From positions 1 through 18,516 of the forward strand of contig RBNI01002433.1 of assembly GCA_003990745.1 (NCBI GenBank): DNA of 18,516 bases, in the 5' to 3' direction. This stretch comes from Jimgerdemannia flammicorona (Eukaryota > Mucoromycota > Endogonomycetes > Endogonales > Endogonaceae). The translations under genes were made by a program, and so were the position numbers. A model generated the notes under the pieces. That model saw only the letters and a program-made list of their open reading frames with translations, ran no database searches and was not told the DNA's origin. Within the stretch, counting starts at the first letter, position 1. Each line of letters starts with the position of its first letter. Positions 1 to 9,700 of the stretch are shown one piece after another.

Positions 1-28
<28 letters not shown>
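1..28. repeat. Poly-A run at window start
   Basis: The window opens with 28 consecutive A residues, followed by AT-rich DNA without coding signal up to about position 199. The far end of the window is a run of T, so both edges are homopolymers. This may be a contig edge rather than a biological boundary. Confidence 0.9.
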
Positions 29-31
<3 letters not shown>

Positions 32-199
32 ACTATTTTTGTAATTACACTTTTGTACTTAAGTATATCTTGATGATCTTTTCTGATAAGTTTCTTCTCT
101 CTCTATTTTTCTTATTAAAACTCCTATAAATAAAATATATAATTTTAATCTAAAATATATATTATCTTTACTTTCTACTTTTTCAGACTTTATTTGTAT

Positions 200-604
200 T
201 ATAACATAGTAGATGCAGAACTTGGTGAGTTGATAGGATTTTGAAATAGAGAGAAAGAGTATGTAAAGAAGACTTTTTGAATTGAACTAGTTTGATCTGA
301 GATTTATTTACTCTTGATACTAGAGATATTTATATAAATTTGTATACTAATTCTGCTACTAAATATGTAGCTAAGTAATAAGTCTTTTTATGTGAAATTC
401 CTATCTATATCTCAGATAGAATCTTATATGAAATCCTATCTAAATTTTGTGAAAGTAACAAGAGTTTTACTGATAATGTTTTAGATATAGTATCTACAGT
501 AAAGATAATTTCTACACTATAATAAATCAGAAAATCAGATTCAGGTACTATAATCAAATGTCTATTCCTCTGATTCTTGTTTCTATTTTATACTATATAT
601 AATA
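200..604. repeat. Left LTR (405 bp)
   Basis: Left copy of the direct repeat. By hand alignment it differs from the right copy at about 44 of 405 positions with no gaps. About 42 of the differences are transitions (C/T or G/A) and two are transversions. Its terminal dinucleotides (TA at the start, TA at the end) look like mutated TG and CA. Confidence 0.8.
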
Positions 605-1304
605 TCTTCTCTCTGAATAGGTTATTTTTGATACAAAAACATTTATTCAAATTCTTATATTATAATATTTATACATTTGTTCTCTCTATATGGACTTGTT
701 TATAATATTATATCCAAGTAGTTGTTAGAATATTTTTTGAGGTCCCAAAAGTCTTAATTCAGGTGGTGGTTTAGATAAAAGTTGGGTGACAGTATCTTCA
801 AAAATTGGGTGACAGCATTTGATAGATAATGATATCTTCAAAGGTCAGGTGGTATTCTTTACTTAGGCAGTTTGTATATAATATCTTTTTAATTCTCTGG
901 GGCAGCCTATTTATATGTTGGGAGGTATTTGTATATCAGATAGCATTCATATGTTATAAAAGTCAGATAATAGTATTTTTCACTTAGATGGTTTATATAT
1001 ATATAATATCTTTAATTCTCCATAACAGTCCATTCATATGTTAGGAGGTGTTTATATATCATGAGGTATTTATATATCATCAAAAGTCATATGATAGCAT
1101 TCTTTACTCAGGTGGTTTATATATAATATCTTCAAAAGTCAGACAGGTGATAGTATCTTCAAAGTTAGGGTAATGATATCTTCAGTTCTCCAGAGTAGTC
1201 TATTCCATTTGTATATTGTCTTAGGAGATTCATATATAACATCTTTTAATTTTTTAGAGCAGTCTATTTATATATTAAACAGGTAGTTTATTTATAACAG
1301 ATAG

Positions 1305-1460
1305 TATTCTTTAAATAATTAACTTAGATAATGATTCATTTGTATTTATATGATAAACAGCATTCTTCAAATAATTAACTTGAGTGATAGTTTATTTGCA
1401 TTTGTATGACAAACAGTATTCTTTAAATAATTAACTTAGGTAATAGTTTATATACAATAT
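1305..1460. repeat. 56-bp tandem repeat, about three copies
   Basis: The word beginning TATTCT or CATTCT, followed by TTAAATAATTAACTT with small changes, recurs at 1305, 1361 and 1417, an exact 56-bp period. The third copy degrades after about 1450. The units differ mostly by C/T and G/A changes. Confidence 0.75.
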
Positions 1461-1490
1461 CTTTTACTTCTCTATGACAGTCCTTTATAT

Positions 1491-1673
1491 AGTAGTTTGT
1501 TTGGTATTTTGGTGATTAATTCTTGTAATATTATCTCTCAAACTAAAGAGTGACCTGATTATTAACTCAACAATATGGTTCTTTATAGAGTGTCTATTGT
1601 TCAATACTAATAGTTCACAAAAATAAAACTAATAACCAAAATAAGCAATTAATAGCAGATGGTATAGACAAAT
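1491..1673. repeat. 183-bp direct repeat, copy 1
   Basis: This segment is repeated at 1829-2011 with a constant offset of 338 bp at both ends, so the alignment is essentially gap-free. Differences are again mainly transitions. The 50-bp tandem array lies between the two copies. Confidence 0.75.
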
Positions 1674-1680
1674 AATGTCT

Positions 1681-1828
1681 TCAAAAATCAGATAGCAGTA
1701 GCAGTCTATATAGTAGTTTATTTATCTTTTTTCAAAATCAAGTAGCAGTAGTGGTCTATATAGCAGTTTGTTCATCTTTTTTCAAAATCAGATGACAGTG
1801 GTGGTCCATACAGCAGTCTATTCAGTAT
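1681..1828. repeat. 50-bp tandem repeat, about three copies
   Basis: The word TCAAAATCA recurs at 1681, 1731 and 1781, an exact 50-bp period. Each unit continues with an AGTAGCAGTAG-like stretch and CTATATAG. The third copy merges into the second 183-bp repeat. Confidence 0.8.
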
Positions 1829-2011
1829 AGTGGTTTGTTTGACATTTTGGTAATTAATTCTTATAATGTTGTCTCTTAAACTAAGAAGTAACTCAGCTAT
1901 TAACTTAATAATATAGTCTTTTGCAGAGTATCTATTGTTTAATACTAATAGTTTACAGAAATGAGACTGACAACCAGAACAAGCAATTAACAGCAAATAG
2001 TACAGACAAAT
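1829..2011. repeat. 183-bp direct repeat, copy 2
   Basis: Second copy of the 1491-1673 segment, offset 338 bp. It retains more G and C than copy 1 at several sites, so the two copies were hit unevenly by C-to-T change. Confidence 0.75.
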
Positions 2012-2121
2012 ACTATATACAATATAATAGTCTGTACAGTAGTCCAGTAGTCTGGCAGTTGTTTGTTTTTTAGCTTAAAAGTAAGAATTCATCTTAAATT
2101 ACCAGTTAATAGATACTAAGT

Positions 2122-2526
2122 TGTAATATAGCAGATACAGAACTTGGTAAGTTGATAGGATTTTGAAATAGAGAGGAAGGATATGTAAAGAAGACTTTTT
2201 GAATTGAACTGGTTTGATCTAAGGTTTATTCACTCTAGATACTAGAGATATTTATACAAGTTTGTATACTAATTCTGCTACTAAATATATGGCTAAGTAA
2301 TAAGTCTTTTCATATGAAATTCCCATCTATATCTCAGGTAGAATCTCATGTAAAATCCTATTTGAATTTTGTAAAAGTAATAAGAGTTTCACTGATAATA
2401 TTTTAGGTATAATATTTATAGTAAAGATAATTTCTATACTATAATAAATCAGAAAATTGGATTCAAGTACTATAATTAAATATCTATTCTTCTGATTCTT
2501 GTTTTTATTTTATACTATATATCACA
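2122..2526. repeat. Right LTR (405 bp)
   Basis: Right copy of the LTR. It starts TGTAATATAG and ends ATATCACA, giving canonical TG and CA ends. It is followed directly by GTAT, which also precedes the left copy. Confidence 0.8.
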
Positions 2527-2936
2527 GTATATTTTATTTTTATTTTCTTACTATCTTTACTATATATATATCTAGTCATAAAACTGTTTTAGTAGATTTT
2601 TACTCTTATAAATATCTTTAAATATATATTTATTAAAAATAAATATATAGATTACTAACAACTATATAGTTATATATATAGTTCTTATTCTTTATCCTAT
2701 AGTATATATAGGTAAATTTATTTATGAAAATATTCAGTATAAAATATCTTACTCTATACTATATATACTTATAGTATAAGCATATATTTTATAATCTTAA
2801 TTATAGGTAAATATTCTATAAAAGTTTGGAGTAAAATATTACAATTTATACTTTATAATATATATATAGATTCTATATAAACTAAATATAGGCAAATATG
2901 TCTGCTTATATATTATAATGGTTGATCCAAATTAGT
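2527..2936. other. AT-rich DNA without gene
   Basis: This stretch is almost entirely A and T, with TATATA runs and a loosely recurring AGGTAAAT or AGGCAAAT word near 2710, 2805 and 2890. I see no open frame, RNA gene or clear element boundary. It may be further decayed repeat. Confidence 0.7.
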
Positions 2937-2986
2937 AACATGAATCAGGAGAATAGATATTTGATTGCAGTATCTGAATCTGATTT
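2937..2986 (-). repeat. Inverted fragment of the LTR 3' portion
   Basis: The reverse complement of this 50-bp stretch matches positions 532-581 of the left LTR at roughly 44 of 50 sites. Weaker similarity continues to about 3015. It keeps more G and C than either full LTR, so it may be a younger or less mutated insertion, or a truncated solo LTR in the opposite orientation. Confidence 0.65.
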
Positions 2987-3017
2987 CCAAATATAGTATA
3001 GCCTTCTAAATAACAGT

Positions 3018-3150
3018 CATATTTCACAAATATAGAAACTTTAACAAATGTTAAAGTATTCACAAATGTTGAGATTTTACAGATGTTAAAGTTTTGATAA
3101 TTGTCAAAGATTTAACAGATATCAAGGATTAACACTTGTTAAGAATGAGT
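3018..3150. repeat. Degenerate short tandem repeat with palindromic unit
   Basis: A word like CAAATGTTAAAG recurs about six times with spacing of about 17-21 bp and growing divergence (CACAAATGTTGAG, CAGATGTTAAAG, TAATTGTCAAAG, CAGATATCAAGG, CACTTGTTAAG). One unit at 3042-3059 is an inverted repeat, CTTTAACA-AA-TGTTAAAG. The array stops where the kinase/LRR debris begins. Confidence 0.6.
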
Positions 3151-3210
3151 CAGAGACTTGACTTAATTCTGTCATGTAGCCACACAATACTTCCCACATT
3201 CTGACATATA

Positions 3211-3282
3211 GGAAAGTTTCAGCTTGGTCAAGGTTGTATTCTGTTTCAAAGACTTGGCCCCAACGTCACCAATGTAATTCCC
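3211..3282 (-). pseudogene. Leucine-rich-repeat scrap downstream of the kinase
   Basis: On the minus strand this segment reads as one leucine-rich repeat of the ribonuclease-inhibitor/NLR type, with the pattern N-Y-I-G-D-x-G-A-K-S-L followed by N-T-T-L-T-K-L-K-L. Such units normally occur in long arrays; here only one is recognisable, and the frame ends soon after at a stop near 3172. It lies just downstream of the kinase fragment but in another frame, separated by a stop at 3284-3286. It may be the tail of a former kinase-LRR protein or an unrelated insertion. No function is expected from this piece. Confidence 0.55.
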
Positions 3283-3283
3283 T

Positions 3284-4179
3284 TTAAAAATTCGGCTGCT
3301 TCGAGAGGGTGACAAACGCCGTTTGCGAGTGCTCTTCCGTAGTTTGCTTGAGCTCGTCGTGAGCACTCGGTCGCCGGTCGGGGTCTATCTCTGAATGACA
3401 TTACTGAATGATGCCGGCGCGCCAGGAATCAGCCCCTCGTGCAGGCCATCCGGGTTGCTGGTAACGGCCACCGACGCAACGCTTCTTGATGGGACGCCGA
3501 CGAGCTGCCACAGCAGCGTTCCCAAGCAATAGACGTCCGACTTCAGAGTGTATTGCTTGAAGCTTTCCGGAGGGAGGTATGCTTCCCGACCATACGCACC
3601 ATGCTCAGGGTGCGTGTCCTCCACACTCCGGGTAAGCCCAACATCAATTAGGACCGTGGTGCGATATTTGTGAAATACCACGTTACCAGGGTAGAGATCC
3701 TGATGGCTAAAACCCTATTATGGAGACTAGCCAAGCGGCTGGCCAGTTTTATGGCATATGTCAAAGCGGTGTACCAATCATAAACTATTTCACACGGCTG
3801 ATGTTCAAGAGTGCCCATATCAAGTTTATTATCTCACCTCGGCAACCATTATTGGCTCTAATTCTTTGGCGGCCACCTTGGATATTCCATTCACATAAAC
3901 CATAGCCTGGTAAACTTTGGCGAACCCGCCTTCGGCAAGCTCGTTAAAATCGTAGAGTTGACTGTGCGGAATCCAGGTAAGGCACAGCTCCAGCTGTGGC
4001 ACGCCCAAGGTATTGAGGCAGGCACGGAGTTCTTTGTCATAATTGGAATAATAATCCTTCCAGGCCAAGATTTCAGTTTGGTGGGTACTGCAGGTGTTCG
4101 AAGGGCTTGAGTTGACCTGTTGGCGGGTGGAAGCGAACATTAGAGTAATGTTTCTTTCGCGGATTTCTTTATGGGTCAC
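3284..4179 (-). pseudogene. Broken protein kinase gene
   Basis: Minus-strand pieces of a eukaryotic-type protein kinase lie in the right order but in different frames. The first piece (4179 down to about 3838) carries the glycine-rich loop (L-A-E-G-G-F-A-K-V-Y) and the ATP-binding lysine (V-A-A-K-E-L), preceded by a W-I-P segment that is frequent before fungal kinase domains. A possible 40-nt intron (3798-3837) leads to a helix E-like piece ending L-A-S-L-H-N. A frame change near 3715-3720 then leads to the catalytic loop H-Q-D-L-Y-P-G-N, a D-V-G in place of D-F-G, a P-P-E in place of A-P-E, and S-D-V-Y-C-L-G. A second frame change near 3388 leads to D-P-D-R-R-P-S and a stop at 3284. Helix C and strands 4-5 (about 50 residues) are missing. 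With these lesions it is very probably inactive. Its true start is unclear. Confidence 0.75.
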
Positions 4180-4800
4180 ATGATATCACGTCTACAAAGA
4201 CTGAGGACAACAACTGTATATCTCTGCAGTTAGCTTGACGTACATGGCACCGAGAGTTTCGTGTGGGGCCCAGGAAAGGATCTGAGGTGGTCACCGGGTG
4301 GGAATAGAAATGTGGTAGGCCATGACCATGCTGTCGCAGAAGAGAGGCAGGGCGAAGGGCGGGTTTGCACATTGAGACAGATATTACCTTATATCCATTG
4401 AAAGTTTTGTGAGCAAAGTGATGTGGTTAACAAAACACGAATGGTAGAACACACATGTCGATATCCAATTATTTTGATGCTATTGATTGCATTTCTTATT
4501 TAATGAACATGGGATTATGTTTGGATAATGATTCAATAGTGTTAGAGTATTTGGTCGAATTTGAGAGCTGGTAGGTTAAAATATTATCGTTCATATGGGT
4601 AGATAAGGATTAAACCAAATGTTAAAACAGAGAGGCAAAGATTTTTCAATGAAAGCAACGTCAAAAAGAACGAATAAAGCAAAACGAGAGTCGTAAAACG
4701 TTCCAAGGTAGATAGAGAAGGTGTAAAAAATAGGCCGAAAATGTTGTAATGATAGTGTCGCTGAAAATTTTGCAAAGACAAAGACACACAAAATGTTGAC
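4180..4800. other. Stretch without intact gene
   Basis: A short minus-strand frame (4169-4372) shows a coding-like composition and could be remains of exons upstream of the broken kinase, but I recognise no domain. From about 4380 to 4800 the DNA is AT-rich, with overlapping short frames on the minus strand that resemble nothing known and look like noise. Confidence 0.6.
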
Positions 4801-5690
4801 ATGTCAAGTAGCGATGCAAATGCGGGCAAACGGAGTGCACCAAAACGTCGAGATGGTAGGTAAGAAGAAGCGAAATCCGCCCCAGTTCAGACGAACGATA
4901 GCCGAACGAAAGGTCCCACAAAGAAAGTCATACCTGACGACAGGGAGATAACGACGTAGACGTTCAAAGAGCTTGAGCACGGATTAATATAAGAGCAGAA
5001 ACGACAGGACGCCTGTTTTTTACTCGCAGGTATTGGGCGGATGCAAACGAAAGGAGACCACATGGGAACCCCTACAAAGAACTTAATAGCAACACACGTA
5101 ATGTGATACGCACCATGTCACACCTCGCGTATGCAACATCCATCCTGAACGTGCTCAAAGAAATTGTGAAGATGTTGAAGACAAATATTTGATGTAAATC
5201 TGGAGAGTAAAAAGAAGCAAATGCGCCTTTCGTCCGGTTTCAGAATCTGACTTTCGACGTCATAAGTATTGGTATCGGACTGTATCAGTATGGCAAGTAA
5301 CCACTTTGCCTGTTTCCATTCACAGAACGTAAGAGCCCTGAACCATGTCCGGATATCTCTTTCAAAAACGTTGGTGCACCCAGCTATTGTGTATCTGAGG
5401 CGATTTCCGGTTTCGTTTTGAGCACGACAAACGTCCTTAAGGTGGGACGTCCTTCCACTTACACTGGATCACTAACGCCATCGGCCTCCTGTTCACTGGT
5501 GGTAAGGCACGTTTTCCCAATGTGATGAATGATGAAAATATGCTCACGGTGTCACTGTTGGCCACAGTTGTCATGCTGGTGAGAGCTTTCAATCGATCAC
5601 CTCCAGCTTTTCAATATTTTAATACTTCGGCTCGAGTACATTATTACTTTGCAATCTCATCGAAGCTGATAATGGGTCAATCGCATTAAG
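4801..5690 (+). pseudogene. Degenerate unidentified coding remnant
   Basis: Coding-like plus-strand pieces appear in changing frames. An ATG at 4801 opens a basic, Ser/Lys/Arg-rich N-terminus up to a possible GT donor at 4856. A further piece resumes around 4888 and runs to a stop near 4957. After a frame change, another piece with one internal stop runs to about 5190 and contains R-R-Y-W-A-D-A-N-E-R-R-P-H-G-N-P-Y. A last piece (about 5455-5688) contains G-L-L-F-T-G-G-K-A-R-F-P and a hydrophobic L-T-V-S-L-L-A-T-V-V-M-L. The layout (basic N-terminus, then an F-x-G-G/R-F-P motif before an A-T helix) faintly recalls the DUF6532 proteins multiplied in agaricomycete genomes, but that is a guess. 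With several frame changes and stops it cannot be functional as read. Confidence 0.4.
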
Positions 5691-6793
5691 ACGGTAGTCT
5701 ATTTCCATCGGTTGGTGCCTGAAACAGTACTAGATGACTGTGTTCAGGGCGCCCCATTTGTGAGCGTAGCGCTGCGCCAGGGTATGGTGTAGGAAGTGAG
5801 TGAAACACTTGCAGGGCCGCCACAGGCAAGAAAGCGAAAGCGAGGTTCTCTGTACTGATGCATGATTGGATGTTCTTGCTATTGAATGAAGTTGCACTTT
5901 TTGACGTCTAAATTAGCCGAGGCCAGGCATAGCTGTGGATCAACGATACTCATTTCTTGGATACCTATTAGGTTATGACCTTATTACAAGTTGATTATAT
6001 ACTTTAGTATCAGGTTTGAATTATTGTTCCGCTTCTTGGAAACTTGGATAACGACCAAATCCAAATAGCTGGTCAAGCAAACAATACTTGCAATGTGTCT
6101 TAGTAGAGAATTTTCTCATTGAACAATGTATTTTGACCATGCCATTTTTGTGGTGAGATGGCTAAGTACATGATGAAAAATAATTTACAATGGATCTTGT
6201 GAGTGATGTTTGGTAGTACATGCACATAATTATGTGTATAGATGTTTTGTTTTTTGTTTGGCTGAAGCGACGTAATAAATGATATATGCCAGACGTTTAG
6301 ATCAGGCCAGAACCTGAACTGCAGCGGCACCCACCTCGGGGTTCATGGGCACTTCCTTGCTCATACGCGGAATATATTCGGTAAGTCGACTAATGTGATT
6401 TTAGGGGTTTTAGTTGCCGAAGAGTTTTTCGAGTAAATCGGCTTCACTCTTTTCTGAACGGGGCTTTAACTCCGTATTTCTTAAATATCTTGCTCAAAAA
6501 AGTGGGGAGATTACTTACATTTAGCCTGCCATGGCATGCTGAAACGATTCAAGATAAAGACAAGCTTTTGAAGCTCAACATTAACCACTATTTTGGTAAC
6601 TTTACGTCCATCTGCTTGTTCATGTGGCACAAATAACCGCGTATAGCCTCATAGATGCCAATACAATCGTAATTTAAAACGGATGTTTTTCAGGTTGCAT
6701 GGAGATCACACAAAAAGATTATATTACACATCGAAACCAAATTGCGGCGAGGCCCCCAAAATGTCCACTCTTGCGTAAATAATCATATATTTC
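5691..6793. other. Gene-free interval before the ValRS 3' end
   Basis: I see no convincing coding region, RNA gene or repeat in these 1.1 kb. A 76-codon minus-strand frame (6100-6330) matches nothing and has a composition unlike the real exons here. The part next to 6793 should contain the ValRS 3' untranslated region, but I cannot place a polyadenylation site. Confidence 0.6.
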
Positions 6794-9700
6794 TCAGTCT
6801 TTCAGCTTAAGGAAGTTCTGGATACTGAGTGTTAATGCGTCGATCTCAGCTTGGTAACTCTTGAGCTATGTATATACAAATGAACAGTTACGTCTCATAT
6901 AGAAAAGGCGCAAATCAATATCGAAGCTCGCACACATACCTTAGTCTCGTTAGCCTCCCGAACATCGGCAGGTACTTTAATCTCGTAATCAGTGATGGAA
7001 ATCTTCTTCTGGAGCGTTTCCTGTGCCTTGGTGACATTGCCGAGCTTTTTCTGGAATTTGCTGACCTCAGCATCGAGGTCAACCATACCCTGTCAAGTGT
7101 ATCACAATTTAGATTTCCGTTGCACATCAGGTAATCGGTTTCTGTAAAAGGTCAATTACACAAGACTCACCTTAACCAACAGGAGGACGTTGATGTCCTC
7201 CGAAATCGTCGACAGCGCACAACCGTGGGGAACATCATGAGATGGCTCCAAAGAAGTGGCTTCGCTGCACTCTTTGATCAGGGTGACAATGGACGGCTCT
7301 TGGGAACGGAATATGGCGTGGAGCCTTGCGCCTGAAGACTTGATATATACTAGGAAAAGCGGGAAATAAAGAGAGTACAGTTCAGCGTCAAAAAAAAGTG
7401 GAGGTTCAACGAATCAAGTGGCCATTTAAGAGGCATACATCCAAATAAATATTGCGAACAAAGTGTCGTCTTCACCTACTCTTCGCGTTGGATTGTATGT
7501 TGTACTCGGCAATCAAGGAACGCGCAGCCTTGACGATGGCGAAGACCTGGTCAAAGTCCTTCTCCGCTTGTTGATCAGCATATGCCGGTTCCTGATATTG
7601 CAAAGGGCGATTTTAGCATAATCTTACTACCCAGAACGAACGTGCCAGTACGGATAATGAGTACATTAATTGACAGCTCAACATCGACTAGTATACCTCA
7701 ATGGGGTATCTCGCCAGCGCGATAGTACGGATGCTATCACCCGGGCGCCGTGCCAAACGCTGGTACAACTCCTCGGTGACAAAGGGCATGAAAGGATGCA
7801 AGAGTTTCAAGCCAGCCTCCAAGCATGTATACAGGGTATCTTGTGCTGAACGTCTACGGACAACGTTCTCAGATATATCTTGGTTCGAATCGATGGCGGG
7901 CTTGCTGATTTCCTGTGAAAGACGACATGTCAGGAAACAAGCCAGCATTGAATGACACAGAGCAAACTAACCTAGAAAGACCAAGGGGACTAGAACGCAC
8001 GATAAAAACGTCGCAGAGTTCATAGACCCAAAACTGGTAGACGACGTTGGTGGCAATCATGAAGTTGTTGTCAAGCAATGCCTTGTTAACCTCGATCGAG
8101 GCATTATTGAGCTTACTGAGGATCCACCGATCCGCTAGCGACTCGTTCCCAGTGAGCTATGTTATTGATGGCGCAAAAAATGCTTAGTAATCTTGGACAT
8201 ATCCCTGAACAAAGACCATGTCATGAAGCGTTCGCTCTACTCAAAGACATCACATACCGTGGCGTCAGTTCGAGGCTGGAAGTCATCACCAAGCTTCATC
8301 AACGCAAAGCGTGTGGCATTCCAGAGTTTGTTGCAGAACTTGCGGTAGCCCTCAACACGAAGGATATCAAGGTTGATGTCCCGGCCTGTGGAATAGGAAA
8401 CATTTAGATTCCAATTAGCACATGCAATGCGAAAGCTAGCAGGAGAGATGATAGGGAAATTCTCACCTGCCGATGTGTACGCGCACAGTGCAAACCGTAG
8501 TGCGTCAGTACCACACTCGGGAATGCCGTTGGGGTAGTCCGCTTTCTACGAAGTCGTATTATATGATAACATGACGGTTATTGACATTGGAGGTTTCGTG
8601 TCGACGCATGCGTTGCCATTTCGACGAGCACAAATCCCAATCCCACTCGCAAACGTACCTGCCCTGACTTTGCCCTCTCAATCTCCACAGCGTCAAGGTT
8701 ACCCTCGTATAGTTTCTGGTGCATTGACTCGAGCGAAATACCCTCGATCACGTCAACGGGATCGACGACGTTGCCCAAGCTCTTGGACATCTTGCGACCA
8801 TGCGCGTCACGAATCATCGCGTGGCAGAAGACCTGTGAGAAGGGAGCCTGGCCCGTCAACTTAATGCCCAGCATCACCATGCGTGCGACCCAGAAGAACA
8901 GGATGTCCCAGCCGGTCTCTAGGAGGGAAGTGGGATAAAAGTTGCGGAGGTCCTCGGTCTAGTCCGGAAGACAAAAATGCATGGTGTTAGGTGACAATAT
9001 TGCTTATATGGCATACAATTTTGTTTATATGGCATACAATTGCCTGTGCTGAATCAAGGACGGCACTGTAAATCTTGTGTGACACTCACATCATCGGGCC
9101 AGCCAAAAATCGAGAAAGGCCACAGGCCTGACGAGAACCACGTGTCCAGCACATCAGGATCTGACGTCGGGTAGTGAAACATCGTCAGCTTACATTGGAA
9201 ATGCATAGCTTTGGTGATGGTCGAAAGCAATTCGACAAAAAAATATATACCTTGCTCCAAGGTGAACTTTTGGTCGTGGAACCTGGCTCTTGCCTTCTTC
9301 ATGGCGATCTCCTCGTCTTGGCCTGAGATCCAGTAATGATTATCGGAAGGCTGTAAATGAAAAATACATGATTAAATCCGATTTCTAGTAAAAATATACG
9401 GCATACGTGTTGACTGATTCTGTCGTTTAAGGCCAGTACAAAAGACTCTCCCGCGTTCCATCCCTCGGATTCCCCAAGCCCATCCCAGTATACCGCACGT
9501 GCCGCGGGGTCCATGCGGTATGCGTTGCACGCCAACTTCACGGTTTCCTGGCTGCACCGACACAATATATCTGACATTGCGTTCACCTAAAAAGCACGAT
9601 CGTCCATGATTCGAGCTTTGCACCAAAATGTATCACCTACATCTTGAAAATCAATCTTCTCCAACCTGACAAAGTATGCTGGCACGCGGTGACCCCACCA

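Larger units (their letters stand above)
605..2121. repeat. Repeat-rich interior of the LTR element
   Basis: This AT-rich stretch has no credible gene; the one short open frame in it (1772-1996, minus) lies inside repeats and resembles nothing known. From about 750 to 1200 it carries dispersed degenerate copies of a motif like GGTGATAGTATCTTCAAAA alternating with GTGGTTTATATATAATATC. It then carries two tandem arrays with periods of 56 and 50 bp and a 183-bp duplication, which are listed separately. Confidence 0.7.
200..2526. mobile_element. Decayed non-autonomous LTR retroelement with RIP-like mutations
   Basis: Two gap-free 405-bp direct repeats (200-604 and 2122-2526, constant offset of 1922 bp) flank a 1517-bp interior. 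The 3' copy starts with TG and ends with CA, the usual LTR ends; the 5' copy has lost both. The 4-bp sequence GTAT lies just outside each LTR (196-199 and 2527-2530) and could be a target-site duplication. The interior has no gag, protease, reverse transcriptase or integrase motif on either strand and no clear primer-binding site or polypurine tract, so this is either a non-autonomous element (LARD/TRIM type) or a completely eroded one. The orientation of transcription cannot be told. The very high AT content and the transition-only divergence of the LTRs fit repeat-induced point mutation. Confidence 0.75.

Noticed and set aside
1305..1828. CRISPR-like array of regularly spaced repeats
   Set aside because: The 50- and 56-bp units are contiguous tandem repeats without unique spacers, in a eukaryotic AT-rich transposon.
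7882..7892. GGTTCGAATCG, a tRNA-like B box
   Set aside because: It lies in a conserved ValRS exon; no acceptor stem or A box is found around it.
7913..8000. Reading the ValRS exon ending at 8001 onward through 7963 to a later GT
   Set aside because: Using the GT at 8000-7999 restores the family sequence [12 protein letters not shown], while reading on adds residues foreign to the family.
8571..8864. 97-codon plus-strand frame over the KMSKS region
   Set aside because: It is the antisense shadow of the best conserved ValRS exon.
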